DNA of 64,000 nt, taken from positions 1,290,001-1,354,000 of the forward strand of contig JAQIIU010000002.1 of the NCBI GenBank assembly GCA_036946625.1. Direction: 5' to 3'. The stretch comes from Methylorubrum populi (GTDB lineage: Bacteria > Pseudomonadota > Alphaproteobacteria > Rhizobiales > Beijerinckiaceae). A program made the translations under genes and the position numbers. Shown here piece after piece: positions 37,592 to 46,390 of the stretch. The notes beneath the pieces are model-generated. The model was not told the DNA's origin, did no database searches, and saw only the letters and a program-made list of their open reading frames with translations. Within the stretch, counting starts at the first letter, position 1; every line of letters begins with the position of its first letter.

Positions 37592-39298
37592 ATGTTCGGG
37601 CGCGAGCAAGCCGAGAGATTGTGGGGCAACATCGTCGATCTCGGCGCGAGGCGGCTGATCGCCCTCGGGCTGGTCGGCCTGCTGGTGTTCCTCGGCGTCG
37701 GCGTCGGCGCGTACTACCTGAGCCGCCCGGCGCAGGAGATGCTCTATACCGGCCTGTCGCGCGAGGACGTATCGCGCATCGGCGGCGTCCTGAAGGACAA
37801 CGGCATCCCCTTCGACGTGTCGTCCGACGGGACCGCCGTGCTCGTCTCCTTCGGCCACACCGCCCAGGCGCGGATGCTGCTCGCCGAGAAGGGCCTGCCG
37901 CAGAGCTCGAAGTCCGGCTACGAGCTGTTCAACGATCTCGGCTCGCTCGGCATGACCTCGTTCATGCAGGAGGTGACCCGGGTGCGGGCGCTGGAGGGCG
38001 AGATCGCCCGGACCATCCAGGGCATGAAGGGCGTGCGCGCCGCCCGCGTCCACTTGGTGCTTCCCGACCGCGGCTCGTTCCGCCGCGACCAGCAGCCGGC
38101 CTCGGCCTCCGTGGTGGTGCGCACGGAGCCCGCCGACGACGTGTCCGGCGCCCAGGCGATCCGCCACCTCGTCGCCTCCGCCATCCCCGGCATGAAGCCC
38201 GATCGCGTCACGGTGATCGGCTCCGAGGGCACGGTGCTGCTCGCGGGCGACGATTCGGCCACGGCGCCGACCGGCAAGATGGCGAGCCTGGAGAAGTCGG
38301 TGAGCCGCGAGATGCAGGACAACATCCGCCGCACGCTCAGCCCCTATCTCGGCGTCGGCAATTTCGAGGTCAGCGTCGCGACGCAGCTCAACACCGACAA
38401 GACCTCGACCAACGAGACGATCTACAACCCCGACCAGCGGGTCGAGCGCTCGGTGCGCTCCGTGCGCGAGAACGAGAACAGCCAGAACCGCAACAGCCAG
38501 CGCCCGACCAGCGCCCAGGAGAACCTGCCCGACCAGCGCACCCGCTCGGACGGCAACGACCAGTCGAGCAACGAGAGTTCGAAGAAGGAGGATCTCACCA
38601 ACTACGAGATCTCCCAGAAGACGATCCAGACGGTGAGCGACGGCTACGCCATCCGCCGCCTCTCGGTCGCGGTGCTGGTCAACCGCTCGCGGCTGACGGC
38701 GCTGGCCGGGCCCGACGACAAGGCCGGCATCGACCGGCAGATCGCGGAGATCGAGGAACTCGTCGGCTCGGCCGCGGGCTTCAGCAAGGAGCGCGGCGAC
38801 ACGATCAAGGTCGCGGCGGTCGGCTTCGTCAACGACGGCCAGCCGCTGGAGCCGGTGCCGCCGCTCTCGCTCACCGACGTGATGATGAAGCAGTCCGGCA
38901 CGCTCATCAACGCGGCGACGATCCTCGTCGTGGCGGGCCTCCTGATCTGGTTCGGCCTGCGCCCGGCCCTGCGCGCCATCCTGGCGACGCCCGAGGCGGC
39001 TCGGACCGAGGCCGCGCTCGCAGGCCCGGACGGCGCGCCCGCGCTGACGGCGGGCACGGCCGGAGCGCTCGGGATGGACGCGGCGGCGCTCGCCGCGCCG
39101 GGCGGCACCATCGCCGGGGCCGCCGGCCCGAACGAGGCGCCGAAGCTCCCCGCCCCGGGCGTCGCCGGCCTCATCGAGGAACTGGAAGACAAGATGGCGC
39201 GCTCGCCGCAGAAGCGGCTGGAGCAGCTCATCGACATCGACGAGGAGCAGGTCGCGGCCGTGCTCAAGCGCTGGCTCATGCGTGAGGAGCCGGCCTGA
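37592..39298 (+). CDS. fliF: Flagellar MS-ring protein FliF
   Basis: Membrane ring that anchors the basal body; 568 residues. The first transmembrane helix is LGLVGLLVFLGVGVGAYYLS. The periplasmic ring-building motifs include MLYTGLSREDVSRIGGVLKD, GYELFNDLGSLGMTSFMQEV and RVHLVLPDRGSFRRDQQPAS. A second helix (NAATILVVAGLLIWFGLRPA) precedes the cytoplasmic FliG-binding tail (LEQLIDIDEEQVAAVLKRWL). It starts a second operon, fliF-fliH-like-motB-motC-fliK-transglycosylase. Its stop overlaps the next start. Confidence 0.97.
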   Translation: MFGREQAERLWGNIVDLGARRLIALGLVGLLVFLGVGVGAYYLSRPAQEMLYTGLSREDVSRIGGVLKDNGIPFDVSSDGTAVLVSFGHTAQARMLLAEKGLPQSSKSGYELFNDLGSLGMTSFMQEVTRVRALEGEIARTIQGMKGVRAARVHLVLPDRGSFRRDQQPASASVVVRTEPADDVSGAQAIRHLVASAIPGMKPDRVTVIGSEGTVLLAGDDSATAPTGKMASLEKSVSREMQDNIRRTLSPYLGVGNFEVSVATQLNTDKTSTNETIYNPDQRVERSVRSVRENENSQNRNSQRPTSAQENLPDQRTRSDGNDQSSNESSKKEDLTNYEISQKTIQTVSDGYAIRRLSVAVLVNRSRLTALAGPDDKAGIDRQIAEIEELVGSAAGFSKERGDTIKVAAVGFVNDGQPLEPVPPLSLTDVMMKQSGTLINAATILVVAGLLIWFGLRPALRAILATPEAARTEAALAGPDGAPALTAGTAGALGMDAAALAAPGGTIAGAAGPNEAPKLPAPGVAGLIEELEDKMARSPQKRLEQLIDIDEEQVAAVLKRWLMREEPA

Positions 39299-40023
39299 TG
39301 GACGCGGCGATCGCCCGCTACCTCCCGGATTTCTCCGCCCCGCCTGCGCCCGCGGCGGTCGCCGGCGAGCCGGATTTTTCGGGAACTTGGTTCCGGCCCG
39401 CCATCGGCGCTGCGGCCCCCGCCGCGCCGGCTCCGGTCGAGCCCGAGATCGAACCGTTCCTGCCCCGCCCCGCCGCTGCGGCCCCACGGCCGGCGGAGGA
39501 TCGCGAGGCGCCGATCGCCGCCGCCGAGGCGCGCGGGCGCGAAGAGGGCCGGGTCGAGGCGATGGCCGAAGCCGATGCACGGCGTGCCCAGGAGCGCACC
39601 GAGGAACGGGCCGCCTTCGAGGAACGCCTCACCGAAGCGCGCCGGGCGTGGACGCAGGCGCAGGGCGAGACGTTGGCCGCAGGGTTCGCCGGCGCGATGC
39701 GGGCGCTCGAAGCCGATCTGTCCGCCCGAATCGCGCGGCTGATCGCGCCCGTTCTCGGGCTTGCCCTGCAACGGCAGGCGCTCGACGAGCTCGCCATGGC
39801 CCTGAAAAGAATCCTGGCCGAACCGCAGCGGGCAGCGGTGCAGGTGCGCGGGCCGGAAGACCTGATCGCCGCCCTCGCGGCACGGCTCGGCGCCCTCTCG
39901 GCCGGGATCGCCTTCGAGGCGGACGAGGGGCCGGATGTGACGGTGAGCGCGGGCGAGACCGTGATCGAGACCGAACTGGCGGCCTGGAGCCGCCTGATCG
40001 CCGCGGCGATCGCGGAGGCGTGA
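39298..40023 (+). CDS. FliH/YscL-like flagellar export ATPase regulator (tentative)
   Basis: Product of 241 residues. A Pro/Ala-rich N-terminus leads into a long charged helix (EARGREEGRVEAMAEADARR, AQERTEERAAFEERLTEARR) with repeated acidic/Arg heptads. The C-terminal domain has IARLIAPVLGLALQRQALDE and ends in TVIETELAAWSRLIAAAIAE. This layout resembles FliH, the ATPase stator of flagellar export, but identity cannot be proven by eye. It lies between fliF and motB with a 1-nt overlap. The partner ATPase gene fliI is absent from the window. Confidence 0.6.
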   Translation: MDAAIARYLPDFSAPPAPAAVAGEPDFSGTWFRPAIGAAAPAAPAPVEPEIEPFLPRPAAAAPRPAEDREAPIAAAEARGREEGRVEAMAEADARRAQERTEERAAFEERLTEARRAWTQAQGETLAAGFAGAMRALEADLSARIARLIAPVLGLALQRQALDELAMALKRILAEPQRAAVQVRGPEDLIAALAARLGALSAGIAFEADEGPDVTVSAGETVIETELAAWSRLIAAAIAEA

Positions 40024-40024
40024 G

Positions 40025-41392
40025 ATGTCCGAGCACGCCCGCGAGATCATCATCGTCAAGCGCCACGGCGACCACGAGGACGGCCATCACGGCGGCGCCT
40101 GGAAGATCGCGCTCGCCGACTTCATGACGGCGATGATGGCGCTGTTCCTGGTGATGTGGCTGATCAACTCCACCAGCAAGGAGCAGAAGCAGACCATCGC
40201 CGAGTACTTCAACCCGGTGAAGCTCGCCGAGGTCACCCACGACCGCAAGGGCGTGAACGACCCGCAGGACACGCCCAACGACCCGGCCCCGACCGGCAAG
40301 GGCGAGGCCGGCGACGCCGCGGGCAAGGCCGACGCGCCCGGGGCCCCGGGCAGCCGCGCCCGCGAATCCGCCCTGTTCCAGGATCCTTACGCCGTGCTGG
40401 CGAAGCTCGCCGCGGAAGCCGAGACCGCCGGTCCCGAGGCCGCGAGCGCCGATGCGAGCGCCCTCGACGCCGGCCAGCCGGGCGTGGCCGGCGGCGAGAC
40501 CGGGCGCGACCCGTTCGACCCGCTCTACTGGCAGGTCGCCGCCCTGCCGCGCCAGCGCACGGAATCGCCCGGCGCCCTCGACACCGTCACGGCCGCCCCG
40601 GCCGAGGCCCGCCTCGACGCGCGCGCCCAGTCCCCGACCCCACCGGGCAAGGCGAAGGAATCGCCGAAGGACATCGCCCGCCAGAGCCTGCAGGAGGCGA
40701 TGCGCAAGGCCGGGGTGAAGCTCGCCTCCGCCGAGCCGATGCCGGTGGCCGACGTTCCGGCAATCAAGCCGGTTGATTCCGTCAAGCCTGCGCCCGGGGC
40801 CGCACCGGAGATGCCCGCGCCCGACGGCAACCCGGCGCAGCCCGAGCCGAAGCCCGTCGCCAAGCTGGAAGAGCCGGCCAGGGAGCCGGTCACCGGTGCC
40901 GATCGAGCCGCGAAGGCGGCCGAGGCCGCGGCCTTCGCGGCGCTGAAGTCCGAGATCGGAAGGGCCGTGCCGTCGCCGCCCAACGGCGCGCCCGCGCCGC
41001 ATGTCGAGGTGCGCCGCATCGGCGAGGGCGTGCTGGTCAGCATCACCGACGAGATCGGTTTCAGCATGTTCGGGATCGGCTCAGCCGAGCCGACGCCGAA
41101 GGTGGTCAAGGCGCTGGAGCGCATCGCCAAGATCCTGAACGCCCGCCCCGGCCGCATCGTCGTGCGCGGCCATACCGACGCGCGCCCGTTCCGCTCGGAC
41201 ACCTACGACAACTGGCGCCTGTCCTCGGCGCGGGCGCAGATGGCCGCCTACATGCTCGTGCGCGGCGGCCTCGACGAGGCACGCATCGAGCGCATCGAGG
41301 GCTACGCCGACCGCCAGCCCCGCATCGCCGCCGATCCCAAGGCCGCGGAGAACCGCCGCATCGAGATCCTGCTGCGGGGGCTGCCGGAATGA
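40025..41392 (+). CDS. motB: Flagellar stator protein MotB
   Basis: Product of 455 residues. The single membrane helix reads WKIALADFMTAMMALFLVMW with the proton-binding Asp at about 32, as in E. coli MotB. A long Ala/Pro/Glu-rich linker (about 75-310) is unusually extended compared with enteric MotB. The OmpA-like peptidoglycan-binding domain is intact (RIAKILNARPGRIVVRGHTD, NWRLSSARAQMAAYML). motA lies about 10 kb away on the other strand. The stop overlaps motC. Confidence 0.95.
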   Translation: MSEHAREIIIVKRHGDHEDGHHGGAWKIALADFMTAMMALFLVMWLINSTSKEQKQTIAEYFNPVKLAEVTHDRKGVNDPQDTPNDPAPTGKGEAGDAAGKADAPGAPGSRARESALFQDPYAVLAKLAAEAETAGPEAASADASALDAGQPGVAGGETGRDPFDPLYWQVAALPRQRTESPGALDTVTAAPAEARLDARAQSPTPPGKAKESPKDIARQSLQEAMRKAGVKLASAEPMPVADVPAIKPVDSVKPAPGAAPEMPAPDGNPAQPEPKPVAKLEEPAREPVTGADRAAKAAEAAAFAALKSEIGRAVPSPPNGAPAPHVEVRRIGEGVLVSITDEIGFSMFGIGSAEPTPKVVKALERIAKILNARPGRIVVRGHTDARPFRSDTYDNWRLSSARAQMAAYMLVRGGLDEARIERIEGYADRQPRIAADPKAAENRRIEILLRGLPE

Positions 41393-42804
41393 TGTTTCGG
41401 AGTCCTCGCAGGCGCTCCATCGCCCGGCGTCGCAAGGCCGTCCTTGCGAGCCGTCAGGCGAAGCCATCCGGCACCGCGACGCCGGAAGGGGCTTCGCGGC
41501 GTCCGATGCCGGAGGCGCGCCCCGCATCCGCCGCCCGATCCGCATCCCGGCTTGGCGCCCTCGCGGCAGCCGCGCTCGCTCTCGCCGCCGCTGCCCTTCC
41601 GGCCATGGCGGCGGAGCACGGCGATCACGCGCCGCCCGCGGACGCCCACGCGTCCGACGACCACGGCGGCCACGGCGCGTCGGCGAAACCGATCGAGCCA
41701 TTGCCCGTGGCCGCGCGCGGCCTGCCCGTCGAACTCACCCGCACGCTCCAACTCCTGCAGGACCGGATCGCCCGCGGCTCGACCCAGGCCCATCTCGCCC
41801 AGCGCCAGCTCCTCGGCCATATCGAGCAGCGGCTGATCGCGCTGCCGCCCGAAACCTGGGCCGAGCCCGAGAACCTGCGCGCCGCCGTCGCGTTCGCCCT
41901 GGCCGGCGGCGGGCCGGCCGTGCTGCGCGCCGTTCTCGCTGCCGGCAGGATGCCGGAGGCGGAGCAGCCGCTGGCGCTCGGCGCCCTCGCCTATCTGGAG
42001 GGGCGCGAGAAGGAGGCGCGGGCCAAGCTTTCCGGCATCGATGCGCATACGATGCCCGCCGGGCTCGCGGGCCAGCTCGCGCTGACGCAATCGGCGCTGA
42101 CGGTGCGCGAGGCACCGGCCCGGTCGCTCGAACTGCTGGACCTCGCACGGCTGCTCGCCCCCGGCACCCTGGTGGAGGAAGGCGCGCTGCGCCGCCAGAT
42201 CTTCGTGGTGGCGCAGGGCGGCGATGCCCGGCGTTTCGAGGCCCTGGCGATCCAGTACCTGCGCCGGTTCCGCCGCTCGGTCTACGCCGGCAACTTCCGC
42301 CAGCGCTTCGCCGCGGCGCTGACCCGCCTCGACTTCGACAGCGACCGCACCCGGATCGCCAGCCTGGAGCGGATGCTCGACGAGATCGAGCCGGAGAGCC
42401 GGCGCGACCTCTACCTGCTCGTCGCCCGGGCCGCGCTGGAGCAGGGCCGGCGCGAGACCGCCCTGTTCGCCGCCGAGCGGGCGACCGGTCTCGCCGCGCC
42501 GGATTCGCGGCCGGCGGCGCAGGCGCGGCTCTACCGCGGCGCGGCGCTGATCGTGGCCGAGGGCGGTTTCGAGGAAGGCTACGAGACCCTGCGCGACCTC
42601 GACCGGGCCGACTTCGCGCCGGCCGACGCGGATCTCCTCGACGCGGCGCTCTCGACCGCCCGGCAGATCCGCACGCCGGCCCCCATCGCCGCCGTCCCGC
42701 CGCCGTCTCCAGCCGGGCGGGCGATCCCCGAATCGGGCTCGCTCCTGCGGGCGCAGGAGGCCCTGGCCCGGGCCGAACGCGCCATGGCGGCGAGCGCGCC
42801 GTGA
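41389..42804 (+). CDS. motC: Periplasmic motility protein MotC
   Basis: Product of up to 471 residues. An Arg-rich leader precedes a signal-like segment (SRLGALAAAALALAAAALPA, then MAAEHG), so ATG 41506 (MPEARPASA) may be the actual start. Family features are LPVELTRTLQLLQDRIARGS at the start of the mature part, VAFALAGGGPAVLRAVLAAG and the later FRRSVYAGNFRQRFAAALTR. MotC binds MotB in Sinorhizobium and is needed for motor rotation. The ATG at 41389 overlaps motB by 4 nt. A His/Asp-rich patch (EHGDHAPPADAHASDDHGGH) lies just after the signal. Confidence 0.88.
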   Translation: MMFRSPRRRSIARRRKAVLASRQAKPSGTATPEGASRRPMPEARPASAARSASRLGALAAAALALAAAALPAMAAEHGDHAPPADAHASDDHGGHGASAKPIEPLPVAARGLPVELTRTLQLLQDRIARGSTQAHLAQRQLLGHIEQRLIALPPETWAEPENLRAAVAFALAGGGPAVLRAVLAAGRMPEAEQPLALGALAYLEGREKEARAKLSGIDAHTMPAGLAGQLALTQSALTVREAPARSLELLDLARLLAPGTLVEEGALRRQIFVVAQGGDARRFEALAIQYLRRFRRSVYAGNFRQRFAAALTRLDFDSDRTRIASLERMLDEIEPESRRDLYLLVARAALEQGRRETALFAAERATGLAAPDSRPAAQARLYRGAALIVAEGGFEEGYETLRDLDRADFAPADADLLDAALSTARQIRTPAPIAAVPPPSPAGRAIPESGSLLRAQEALARAERAMAASAP

Positions 42805-42844
42805 CCCCGACCCCGCTCCCGAACCATCGGACGACCCACCCGTG

Positions 42845-44620
42845 ATGCGGTCCCTCGACACCCTGTCCCCACCGCGGCCGAAACCGGAGGCCGGCAGGCC
42901 GTCCGCGGGCGAGGAGGCGGGCGCGCGGGCCGCACCCGGCTTCAAGGCCCTGCTCGGTTCGCTCAAGGACGGCCCGGCCTCGGCCGACGAGTCCGAGACC
43001 GCCGCCTCGAAGGAGGAACCGGCCGCCGCGCAGACGCCTCAGGCCGCCGGCGTCGACGCGTCCGGCTCGGTCCTGCAGGCGCTGATGACGCTCGCCGGCG
43101 GCGGCGTTCCGGCGGCGGCGCCCACGCCGGAGGCCGGACTCGCCGCCATGGTACAGCGCGCCGCGGCGCGGAGCGGCGCAACGGCCCTGTCCGGGGGAGA
43201 GGGGGCGGCCCCGCAGGTCTCCGTCCTCGGCCTGGAAACGCATTTCGCGCCGGTCCGGCCCGGCGGGCTCGCGGCCGGCGGCCCGGAGGATGGCCGGCAA
43301 ACCGCCGACCCGACGCTCGCTTCCCCGGCCGTCCCGGCGGCCGGCGGCATCGGTGACGGACCGGCCGACCGAGAAGGCGCGGCGGAACCGCACGCCGTCC
43401 CACCGCCTCCGGCACGGCTCGGCGATGCGGTGGCGGCGACGCCGTCTCCGACCGCCGCGAGAGCCGTCCTCGCGCGTCCGGACGCCGAAAGGCCGCCACC
43501 GTCACGGCAGCCCCCCGACGCCGCCCCCGCGGCGATCGGCGCTTCCGGAAACGGATCCGACCCGTCCGTCCCGGTCTCGAGCGGCGGTCCGCCGCCCGCG
43601 GACGCGCTTCCCCTCCCCTCGTCCGACGCCCCCGCGGCGCGGGCCGGCGCGGCCCCTGCACGCCCGGCCTTCCCGGACGGCGCGCATCATCCCTCCGTCG
43701 AGGCGGCGACCGCTGCGGCTGCATCGACGCCGAGCCCGCACAAGGCCCCCGCATCGATGCCGGTCGCCGGCCCTGCCGTCGCGCGCACCGCCGCGACGGG
43801 GCCGGGTCAGCCGCCGTCCGAAGAGCCGGCCGGTTCGGACCGACCCGATTCCGCACCCGCCGCGACGGCGCCGTCCGTCACCCCGGACCGGGCACGGCGC
43901 TCGCCCGAGCCGCGGACGGAGCCCGCGGCCGAGATCGTCCGCCCGACGACGGATCGCGCCGCGCAGGCGATGACGCGCGATACGACGGAGGGCCGGAGCG
44001 AGCCGACCGCGGGCCGGCCGCAAGGGCCGGACACGATCGTCGCGGCGCCCCATGCGGCCGGGGTGGACGCGGCCCCGGTCGCGGTTCCGGCCTCGCCCCA
44101 GCGCCAGATCGTCGATGCGCTCGCCGCGCAACCGCCCGCCGCCGCGTCCGCGGCTCAGGGCCGCCCGGCGGCGATGCCCGCCGAGGCCGGTCCGCTGAAG
44201 ATTCTCACGCTTCAGCTCCACCCCGCCGACCTCGGCTCGGTGCTGGTGCGGATGCGCCTTCAGGACGGGCGCCTGGAGATGAGCCTGCGCACCAGCCGCG
44301 AGGAGACCGCCGAGCGCCTGCGCAACGAGGGCGACCTGCTCTCCGGCCTGCTGCGCGAGGCCGGCTACGAACCCGACGTCCTCACCATCCAGGCGGGCGG
44401 GGGCGAGACTCGGGGAGAGGCCTCGCCGCGGGCCCAGGGCCTCGCGTCCTTCGCCGGGTCGCAGGGCGGACAGCACGAGCGACAACAGCCGGGCGCGCCG
44501 ACGCCCGACCATTCGGGCCGACGCCCTGCCCCGCAGCGGGAGGAAGCGGCCATGCCGACCGAGGAGCAGGACCATGAGACGGAGACTCGCCGCCGCGTTC
44601 GCGGCAGCCTGTATCTCTAG
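42845..44620 (+). CDS. fliK: Flagellar hook-length control protein FliK (MotD-type)
   Basis: Product of 591 residues from ATG 42845. Most of the chain is low-complexity Ala/Pro, the expected ruler region. The C-terminal Flg_hook domain is clear: LKILTLQLHPADLGSVLVRM, RLQDGRLEMSLRTSREETAE and LLSGLLREAGYEPDVLTIQA. In Sinorhizobium the gene here was named motD before being recognised as fliK. It ends inside the next gene, overlapping the transglycosylase by 47 nt, an unusually long coding overlap. Confidence 0.9.
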   Translation: MRSLDTLSPPRPKPEAGRPSAGEEAGARAAPGFKALLGSLKDGPASADESETAASKEEPAAAQTPQAAGVDASGSVLQALMTLAGGGVPAAAPTPEAGLAAMVQRAAARSGATALSGGEGAAPQVSVLGLETHFAPVRPGGLAAGGPEDGRQTADPTLASPAVPAAGGIGDGPADREGAAEPHAVPPPPARLGDAVAATPSPTAARAVLARPDAERPPPSRQPPDAAPAAIGASGNGSDPSVPVSSGGPPPADALPLPSSDAPAARAGAAPARPAFPDGAHHPSVEAATAAAASTPSPHKAPASMPVAGPAVARTAATGPGQPPSEEPAGSDRPDSAPAATAPSVTPDRARRSPEPRTEPAAEIVRPTTDRAAQAMTRDTTEGRSEPTAGRPQGPDTIVAAPHAAGVDAAPVAVPASPQRQIVDALAAQPPAAASAAQGRPAAMPAEAGPLKILTLQLHPADLGSVLVRMRLQDGRLEMSLRTSREETAERLRNEGDLLSGLLREAGYEPDVLTIQAGGGETRGEASPRAQGLASFAGSQGGQHERQQPGAPTPDHSGRRPAPQREEAAMPTEEQDHETETRRRVRGSLYL

Positions 44621-45128
44621 CGCCGCCGGCCCGGCGGCGGCCAACGTGTGCGAGCAGCAGATGGCGCGGGCCGCGGCCCGGCACGGGGTGCCGCTCGGCA
44701 TGCTCTACGCGGTCGGTCTCACCGAGAGCGGCAAGCGCGGCTCGCTCCAGCCCTACGCCATGAACATCGAGGGCAAGGCCTATTTCGGCACCAGCGCGGC
44801 GGACGTGATGCAGCGCCTCGACCAGGCCCGGCGGGAAGGCGTGCGCCTGGTCGATCTCGGCTGCATGCAGATCAACCATCACTATCACCGGGCGAAGTTC
44901 GCCTCGCTGGAGGCCATGATCGATCCGGCCCAGAACGTGGAATACGCCACCCGCTTCCTGAAGGAGCTGAAGGAGCGCGAGGGGAGCTGGACGCTCGCGG
45001 TGGCGCGCTACCATGCCGGCCCCAATAACAACCCGGCGCAGAAGGTCTACGTCTGCCGGGTCATCACCAACATGGTCGCCACCGGCTTCGGCAACTGGAC
45101 GCCGGGGGCGAAGGCATTCTGCCGGTAG
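44574..45128 (+). CDS. Lytic transglycosylase (SLT domain), flagellar-associated
   Basis: Product of 184 residues with signal peptide (MRRRLAAAFAAACISSAAGP). The catalytic Glu lies in MLYAVGLTESGKRGSLQPYA, followed by VDLGCMQINHHYHR and LAVARYHAGPNNNPAQKVYV, the SLT pattern. It probably opens peptidoglycan for rod assembly, since it closes the motB-motC-fliK operon as orf38 does in Sinorhizobium. The ATG lies 47 nt inside fliK in another frame, implying translational coupling. Two extra Cys pairs could form disulfides. Confidence 0.88.
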   Translation: MRRRLAAAFAAACISSAAGPAAANVCEQQMARAAARHGVPLGMLYAVGLTESGKRGSLQPYAMNIEGKAYFGTSAADVMQRLDQARREGVRLVDLGCMQINHHYHRAKFASLEAMIDPAQNVEYATRFLKELKEREGSWTLAVARYHAGPNNNPAQKVYVCRVITNMVATGFGNWTPGAKAFCR

Positions 45129-45430
45129 CCGGACCCATACGACATCCGCCTGATCGCTTCAGGATCTCCTTCGTCTTTGCGAGGCGAAGCCGATACGGCT
45201 GGAGAATGGTATCGGATCGCTCGAAAGTCTACCCGGCTTGCGTCGCGATGCTGGATTGCTTCGCCTGACGGCTCGCAATGACGGCGCGGATTATCCCCCA
45301 CCGTCATTGCGAGGCTTCAGCCGAAGCAATCCAGCCGGCTCGACCTTTCCGGATCGGGCGGCGCCCTGGATCGCTTCGCTGACGCTCGCGATGACGGAAG
45401 CGATCCCGAAGATCGACCGGACTTTCTGCA
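45129..45430. repeat. REP-like cluster in gene-free stretch
   Basis: No gene is supported here. Three half-units of the GTCATTGCGAG...ATCCAG family alternate in orientation: CTGGATTGCTTCGCC...CAATGACGG (45251-45284), CCGTCATTGCGAGG...CAATCCAG (45301-45334) and CTGGATCGCTTCGC...GATGACGG (45366-45397). The left part (45175-45220) carries a weaker related segment. The cluster separates the convergent transglycosylase and ftcR genes. Confidence 0.75.
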
Positions 45431-46126
45431 TCACCCGACGTAGGTGTAGCCCATGTAGCGCTTGGCCTCGATCGGGTCGCGCCCGAGCCGCTCGGTGAGC
45501 TTCTTGCGCAGCTTGCTCACGTGGCCCTCGATCACGCTCTCCTCGACGCCGTTGCTGTAGACACCGTAGACCACGTTGAAGACCTGGGTCTTGGTGAGCC
45601 GCCGCCCGCGGTTGCGCACGAGGTATTCGAGGATGTGCCGCTCGCGCCGCGGCAGGGACAGCGGCACGCCGTCGATCTCCGGGTCGCGTCCGTCGTGGAA
45701 CACCTTGAGGCGTTCGGCGGTGGGCTCCGCCGCCTCGGCGCCCTCGCCCGTGACCGGCAAGGCGCCGTTGACCCGGCGCCAGATCGCCTCCGAGCGGGCC
45801 AGGATCTCACGGACATGGACGGGCTTGGGCAGCACGTCGTCGATGCCGGATTCGAGCAGCTCCACGGTCTGTTCGAGGGAGCGCAGGTCGGCGAGCGCGA
45901 TGATCGGGGCGCGGGACTGCTTGCGGATGCTGGCGGCGCACTTCGCCCGCTCCGCGAAATCGCCGAGGAGGAAGCCCTGAACCGCGTCGAGATCGCTGCG
46001 CGAGGCCGCCCGGAGCCAGTTCAGGAACTCGTCGGGCAGGAGTCCGAAGGACGAGATGCCTTCGCGCTCGAAGCTGGCTTTGTAACCTGCGTTCACCGAG
46101 TCGCGCGGATCGACCAGGAAATACAT
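45431..46126 (-). CDS. ftcR: Flagellar transcriptional regulator FtcR
   Basis: OmpR-type regulator of 231 residues. The receiver-like N-terminus begins MYFLVDPRDSVNAGYKASFE; the usual acidic cluster is reduced to a single Asp at this point, and the probable acceptor Asp lies in GFLLGDFAERAK. The C-terminal winged helix is strong: PLSLPRRERHILEYLVRNRG, QVFNVVYGVYSNGVEESVIE and VSKLRKKLTERLGRDPIEAK. FtcR is the orphan flagellar master regulator of Brucella. A strong ribosome-binding site (AAAGGAGGG) precedes the ATG. No partner kinase adjoins. Confidence 0.92.
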   Translation of the reverse strand: MYFLVDPRDSVNAGYKASFEREGISSFGLLPDEFLNWLRAASRSDLDAVQGFLLGDFAERAKCAASIRKQSRAPIIALADLRSLEQTVELLESGIDDVLPKPVHVREILARSEAIWRRVNGALPVTGEGAEAAEPTAERLKVFHDGRDPEIDGVPLSLPRRERHILEYLVRNRGRRLTKTQVFNVVYGVYSNGVEESVIEGHVSKLRKKLTERLGRDPIEAKRYMGYTYVG

Positions 46127-46390
46127 CGACGACCCTCCTTTCGATCCGGCGGGATCGCCCGCGGCCTTGCGCTGCGAGGGAAGCGAGATTCACGGCAGGA
46201 TGGGAGCCACCGCTCTGCCGCATCGCGCTGAGACGCCGAGGCAAGTTTTCAATCTCGCGCAGAGCGGCGGAGGTCAATCGTGCGCGTGTCATCCGAGCGC
46301 ACCGGCCTGCATTCAACATGGGCGCGTGGCATTCGTGCCGCGTCCGCGAGGTCCGATCGATCCCTTCGGGCCGGCCGATGCCGTCGGTCC

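Noticed and set aside
36524..39580. A 1018-codon minus-strand open frame
   Set aside because: It is antisense to fliP, fliF and the FliH-like gene, with His/Arg/Asp-rich composition typical of shadow frames in GC-rich DNA.
45129..45430. Possible CRISPR-like repeat array
   Set aside because: The units alternate in orientation, differ in sequence and lack regular unique spacers; they fit REP-type palindromes.
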